The translations under genes and the position numbers were made by a program. Under the pieces are notes generated by a model that made no database searches, had not been told where the DNA came from, and saw nothing but the letters and a program-made list of their open reading frames with translations. A DNA stretch of 9,089 nt, taken from positions 1 through 9,089 of the forward strand of contig JACQBB010000464.1 in NCBI GenBank assembly GCA_016194625.1, written 5' to 3'. This stretch comes from Elusimicrobiota bacterium (GTDB taxonomy: Bacteria > Elusimicrobiota > Elusimicrobia > UBA1565 > UBA9628). Numbering within the stretch: position 1 is the stretch's first letter; the number at the start of each line of letters is the position of its first letter. Shown piece after piece: positions 6,346 to 9,089 of this stretch.

Positions 6346-6351
6346 ATTGTA
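6346..6351 (-). promoter_or_regulatory. -10-like hexamer of the SRAP gene, leaderless arrangement
   Basis: TACAAT (five of six consensus bases) on the minus strand is followed by 9 bases (GCCGCTCCC) and the ATG at 6336. There is no Shine-Dalgarno sequence, and no strong -35 at standard distance. Transcription is expected to begin 1-3 bases before the start codon. Confidence 0.5.
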
Positions 6352-6369
6352 GCCGTTGCGCGGGGGGAA

Positions 6370-6378
6370 TGCTAGAAT
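6370..6378 (+). promoter_or_regulatory. Extended -10 promoter of malQ, leaderless arrangement
   Basis: TGCTAGAAT is an extended -10 (TG-N-TAGAAT) with its hexamer at 6373-6378. Ten bases separate it from the ATG at 6389. No good -35 is visible, as is common for extended -10 promoters. Transcription would start near 6385, which makes the ATG at 6377, inside the hexamer, unusable. Confidence 0.5.
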
Positions 6379-6388
6379 GGCGGCGCTC

Positions 6389-7876
6389 ATGACGTCGAAA
6401 CCGGACCTGTCCCGTCGTTCCAGCGGCGTGCTCCTGCACCCGACCTCCCTGCCCGGCCCGCGCGGCGGCGACCTGGGACCCGCGGCGCGCGAGTTCGTGG
6501 ACTTCCTGGCCGACTGCGGCCAGTCGTGGTGGCAGGTCCTGCCGGTGTGCCCGCCGGACGGCGGCCGCTCGCCGTACAACTCGGTCTCGGCGTTCGCGGG
6601 CAGCCCCGCGCTGATCAGCCTGGACATCCTCGCCGCCGAGGGCTTCCTGAAGAAGGCCGAGCTCGGCCAGCCGAAGGAGCAGGCCCTGCGCGCGGCGTTC
6701 GCCCATTTCAGCCGCCGCTCGTCGCGCGACGACCGCGCCGACTTCGACGCCTACCGCGCGCGCGAGGCGGCGTGGCTGGCCGACCACGCGCTGTTCCTCG
6801 CCCTCAAGGGTTCGCTGGGCGGCGCGTCCTGGACGGCCTGGCCCGAGCCGCTGCGCCGGCGCGAGGCCGCCGCGCTCGACGAGGCGCGCGGCCGCCTGGC
6901 CGACGAGGTCCGCTTCCACGAGTTCGCGCAGTGGCTGTTCGCGCGCCAATGGGACGCGATCCGCCGCCACGCCGCGGTCCGCGGCGTCGGTCTGATCGGG
7001 GACGCTCCGATCTACGTCAGCCACGACAGCGCGGACTGCTGGGCGCACCAGGAGCTGTTCTTCCTGGACGGCGCGGGCCTGCCGACCGCGGTCGCGGGCG
7101 TGCCGCCCGACTACTTCTCCGCGACCGGCCAGCTGTGGGGCAACCCGCTGTACCGCTGGGACGAGCACGCGCGCACGGGATTCGCTTGGTGGATCGCCCG
7201 CTTGCGCGCCTGCGCCGAGCGCTTCGACGCGCTGCGCCTGGACCACTTCATCGCGTTCCGCAACTACTGGGAGGTCCCGGCCGGCGAGAAGACCGCCGTC
7301 GGGGGCCGCTGGGTCGAGGCGCCCGGCGACGGCCTGTTCGAGGCCGCGCGCCGCGAGGTCCCGGACCTGCGCATCCTCGCCGAGGACCTGGGCATCCTGA
7401 CGCCGCCGGTCGTCGCGCTGCGCGACAAGTTCGGCTTCCCGGGCATGAAGATCGGCCAGTTCTCGTTCGGCGACCACGACCACGAGCGCCCGGACCGCTG
7501 GCCGGAGAACTGCGTCGGCTACACCGGCACGCACGACAACGACACCGCGCGCGGCTGGTTCGAGGACGACGGCTCTTCGGGCCGCAAGCCCGAGCAGGTC
7601 GCGCGCGAGCGCGAGGCCTTCCTCAAGGCCGCCGGCGGCTCCGTCGACGACCCGGCGTGGGCGATGGCGCGCCTGGTATGGCGCTCGCCGGCCCGCCTGG
7701 CGGTCGCGCCGATGCAGGACCTGCTGGGCCTGTCGAGCGAGACGCGGATGAACAAGCCGGGCACCGTCGAGGGCAACTGGCGCTGGCGGATGGAGCCGGG
7801 CGCGCTGACCTGGAGCGTCGCCGGCCGGCTCGGCGCGCTGACCGGGGCGGCGGGACGCGCGAAGGAGGCCGTTTGA
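6389..7876 (+). CDS. malQ: 4-alpha-glucanotransferase (amylomaltase, GH77)
   Basis: A 495-residue cytoplasmic disproportionating enzyme that transfers 1,4-alpha-glucan segments between maltodextrins, about the usual length for the short bacterial form. Motifs: [15 protein letters not shown] (10-24) at the N-terminus, [13 protein letters not shown] (61-73), [17 protein letters not shown] (202-218), [17 protein letters not shown] (239-255). The catalytic nucleophile is Asp285 in LRLDHF, the acid/base is Glu332 in LAEDLG, and the third carboxylate is Asp383 in GTHDND. The C-terminal [13 protein letters not shown] (455-467) is also a family hallmark. Two in-frame ATGs compete; 6389 is chosen because the one at 6377 lies in the -10 hexamer. 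Its stop overlaps the TTG start of the branching enzyme by 4 bases, so the two are translationally coupled in a glycogen or maltodextrin operon. Confidence 0.96.
   Translation: MTSKPDLSRRSSGVLLHPTSLPGPRGGDLGPAAREFVDFLADCGQSWWQVLPVCPPDGGRSPYNSVSAFAGSPALISLDILAAEGFLKKAELGQPKEQALRAAFAHFSRRSSRDDRADFDAYRAREAAWLADHALFLALKGSLGGASWTAWPEPLRRREAAALDEARGRLADEVRFHEFAQWLFARQWDAIRRHAAVRGVGLIGDAPIYVSHDSADCWAHQELFFLDGAGLPTAVAGVPPDYFSATGQLWGNPLYRWDEHARTGFAWWIARLRACAERFDALRLDHFIAFRNYWEVPAGEKTAVGGRWVEAPGDGLFEAARREVPDLRILAEDLGILTPPVVALRDKFGFPGMKIGQFSFGDHDHERPDRWPENCVGYTGTHDNDTARGWFEDDGSSGRKPEQVAREREAFLKAAGGSVDDPAWAMARLVWRSPARLAVAPMQDLLGLSSETRMNKPGTVEGNWRWRMEPGALTWSVAGRLGALTGAAGRAKEAV
7862..7868 (+). promoter_or_regulatory. 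Shine-Dalgarno site supporting the TTG start of glgB
   Basis: AAGGAGG, inside the last codons of malQ, lies 4 bases before the TTG at 7873. The TTG overlaps the malQ stop codon as TTGA. The next possible start, GTG at 7885, would be 16 bases away, too far for this site. Confidence 0.6.
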
Positions 7877-9089
7877 GCGACTCCGTGGAGCACAAGGTCT
7901 CCCTGCTGACCGACCTGGACCTGCACCTGTTCAACGAGGGCACGCACGCGGCCCTCGGAGCCAAGCTCGGCGCCCACCTGGGCGTCGTCGACGGCAAGGC
8001 CGGCACCTTCTTCGCGGTGTGGGCCCCGTCGGCCCGCAAGGTCCACGTGATGGGCGACTTCAACGGCTGGTCGAAGACCAAGCACGAGCTGCGGCCGCGC
8101 GGCTCCTCCGGCATCTGGGAGGGCTTCGTCCCCGGCGTCGGGCAGGGCGCCGTCTACAAGTACTGGATCGCCAACCCCTCGGGCCACAAGCAGGAGAAGG
8201 CCGACCCGTGCGGCTTCCGCCACGAGGAGCCGCCGCGCACCGCGTCCGTCGTCTGGGACCTCGGCTACGAGTGGGGCGACGCGGAGTGGATGAAGACCCG
8301 CGGCTCGCGCAACTCGCTGAGCGCGCCGTTGTCCGTCTACGAGGTCCACCTCGGCTCCTGGCGGCGCGTGCCGGAGGAGGGGAACCGGTCCCTGAACTAC
8401 CGCGAGCTGGCTCCGCTGCTGGCCGACCACGCCAAGAAGCACGGCTTCACGCACGTCGAGCTGCTGCCGGTGATGGAGCACCCGTTCTACGGCTCCTGGG
8501 GCTATCAGACGACCGGCTACTTCGCGCCGACCTCGCGCTACGGCACTCCCCAGGACTTCAAGTTCCTGGTGGACCACCTGCACCGGGAGGGCGTCGGCGT
8601 CATCCTGGACTGGGTCCCGTCGCACTTCCCGACGGACGCGCACGGCCCCGCCTTCTTCGATGGAACTCATCTCTACGAGCACTCGGACCCGCGCCAGGGC
8701 TTCCATCCGGACTGGAAGAGCTCGATCTTCAACTACGGCCGCAACGAGGTCCGGGCGTTCCTGACCTCGAACGCGCTGTTCTGGCTGGAGGAGTACCACG
8801 CCGACGGCTTGCGCGTGGACGCGGTCGCCTCGATGCTGTACCTGGACTACTCGCGCAAGGACGGCGAGTGGATCCCGAACCGCTACGGCGGCCGCGAGAA
8901 CCTCGAGGCCATCGATTTCCTGAAGAAGCTCAACGAGACCGTGTACGGCCGTCATCCCGACGTCCAGATGATCGCCGAGGAGTCCACCGCCTGGGGGGGC
9001 GTGTCGCGCCCGACCTACACCGGCGGCCTGGGCTTCGGGCTCAAGTGGGACATGGGCTGGATGCACGACACCCTCGAGTACATGAAGAA
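7873..9089 (+). CDS. glgB: 1,4-alpha-glucan branching enzyme (GH13), C-terminus beyond window
   Basis: The frame from the TTG at 7873 is open to the right edge (405 codons). It introduces alpha-1,6 branches into glycogen. Visible order: a CBM48-type N-terminal domain (about 40-135; [21 protein letters not shown] at 46-66), then a GH13 barrel beginning [13 protein letters not shown] (153-165). Further motifs are [12 protein letters not shown] (194-205), [17 protein letters not shown] (208-224), [10 protein letters not shown] (246-255), the nucleophile Asp316 in [18 protein letters not shown], and the acid/base Glu of IAEEST (367-372). The third catalytic Asp lies outside the window. Only one CBM48 precedes the barrel, so this is the shorter GlgB form lacking the additional N1 domain of the E. 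coli enzyme. The start is set by AAGGAGG at 7862-7868; GTG at 7885 is the alternative. Confidence 0.95.
   Translation, partial: MSDSVEHKVSLLTDLDLHLFNEGTHAALGAKLGAHLGVVDGKAGTFFAVWAPSARKVHVMGDFNGWSKTKHELRPRGSSGIWEGFVPGVGQGAVYKYWIANPSGHKQEKADPCGFRHEEPPRTASVVWDLGYEWGDAEWMKTRGSRNSLSAPLSVYEVHLGSWRRVPEEGNRSLNYRELAPLLADHAKKHGFTHVELLPVMEHPFYGSWGYQTTGYFAPTSRYGTPQDFKFLVDHLHREGVGVILDWVPSHFPTDAHGPAFFDGTHLYEHSDPRQGFHPDWKSSIFNYGRNEVRAFLTSNALFWLEEYHADGLRVDAVASMLYLDYSRKDGEWIPNRYGGRENLEAIDFLKKLNETVYGRHPDVQMIAEESTAWGGVSRPTYTGGLGFGLKWDMGWMHDTLEYMK

Noticed and set aside
3079..6375. A plus-strand open frame of about 1100 codons in another phase of the ATPase gene
   Set aside because: It is Arg/Gly/Pro-rich shadow sequence that runs through the ATPase stop and across the antisense of the SRAP gene; no domain is visible.
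3038..7534. A minus-strand open frame of about 1500 codons opposite the P-type ATPase and malQ
   Set aside because: It is an artefact of high GC. The translation is low-complexity, rich in Arg, Ala, Gly and Pro, without motifs, while the opposite strand carries complete conserved enzymes.
7519..9066. Minus-strand open frame of about 515 codons opposite malQ and glgB
   Set aside because: No recognisable domain. The plus strand over the same bases encodes GlgB with CBM48 and GH13 motifs, which continues open to the window end.

Overview
This is a GC-rich bacterial chromosomal segment, densely coding, with six genes that read clearly, one of them cut by the right edge, plus a seventh cut by the left edge. 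No RNA genes, insertion sequences, CRISPR arrays or long repeats were seen. The host cannot be named from the sequence. High GC, a strongly divergent sigma-54 beside an NtrB/NtrC-type pair, and glycogen genes would suit a GC-rich Elusimicrobiota-like or deltaproteobacterial-like lineage, but this is a low-confidence guess.

Layout. Bases 1-1451 (minus strand) hold a two-component pair: a PAS-containing NtrB-like histidine kinase followed by a response regulator whose receiver domain runs off the left edge. A 79-base divergent intergenic region (1452-1530) separates it from a plus-strand cluster at 1531-5668: a short, divergent sigma-54 (RpoN)-like protein, a stand-alone CBS-pair protein, and a P2A-type (calcium-ATPase-like) P-type ATPase. 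The cluster ends against a convergent SRAP/YedK-type abasic-site DNA-protein crosslink protein (5680-6336, minus). From a second divergent intergenic region (6337-6388), a glycogen/maltodextrin operon runs right: 4-alpha-glucanotransferase (malQ) and, overlapping it by 4 bases, a 1,4-alpha-glucan branching enzyme (glgB) that continues past the right edge.

How it fits together. The most interesting part is 1-2604. The sigma-54-like protein keeps a region-I-like N-terminus, the DNA-binding helix-turn-helix and an RpoN-box-like C-terminus, but has lost roughly 100 residues, mostly from the core-binding region. Upstream of it sits a well-spaced -24/-12 element (TGGC-N7-TTGCT) reading towards it. 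The sigma-54-like gene may therefore be driven by sigma-54 holoenzyme, possibly by its own product, with the adjacent two-component system as a candidate activator.

A second pattern is that the three genes opening a transcript by a sigma-70-like promoter (histidine kinase, SRAP, malQ) each have a -10-like hexamer only 9-10 bases before the start codon and no Shine-Dalgarno sequence. Several downstream genes have clear Shine-Dalgarno sequences. This points to leaderless mRNAs.
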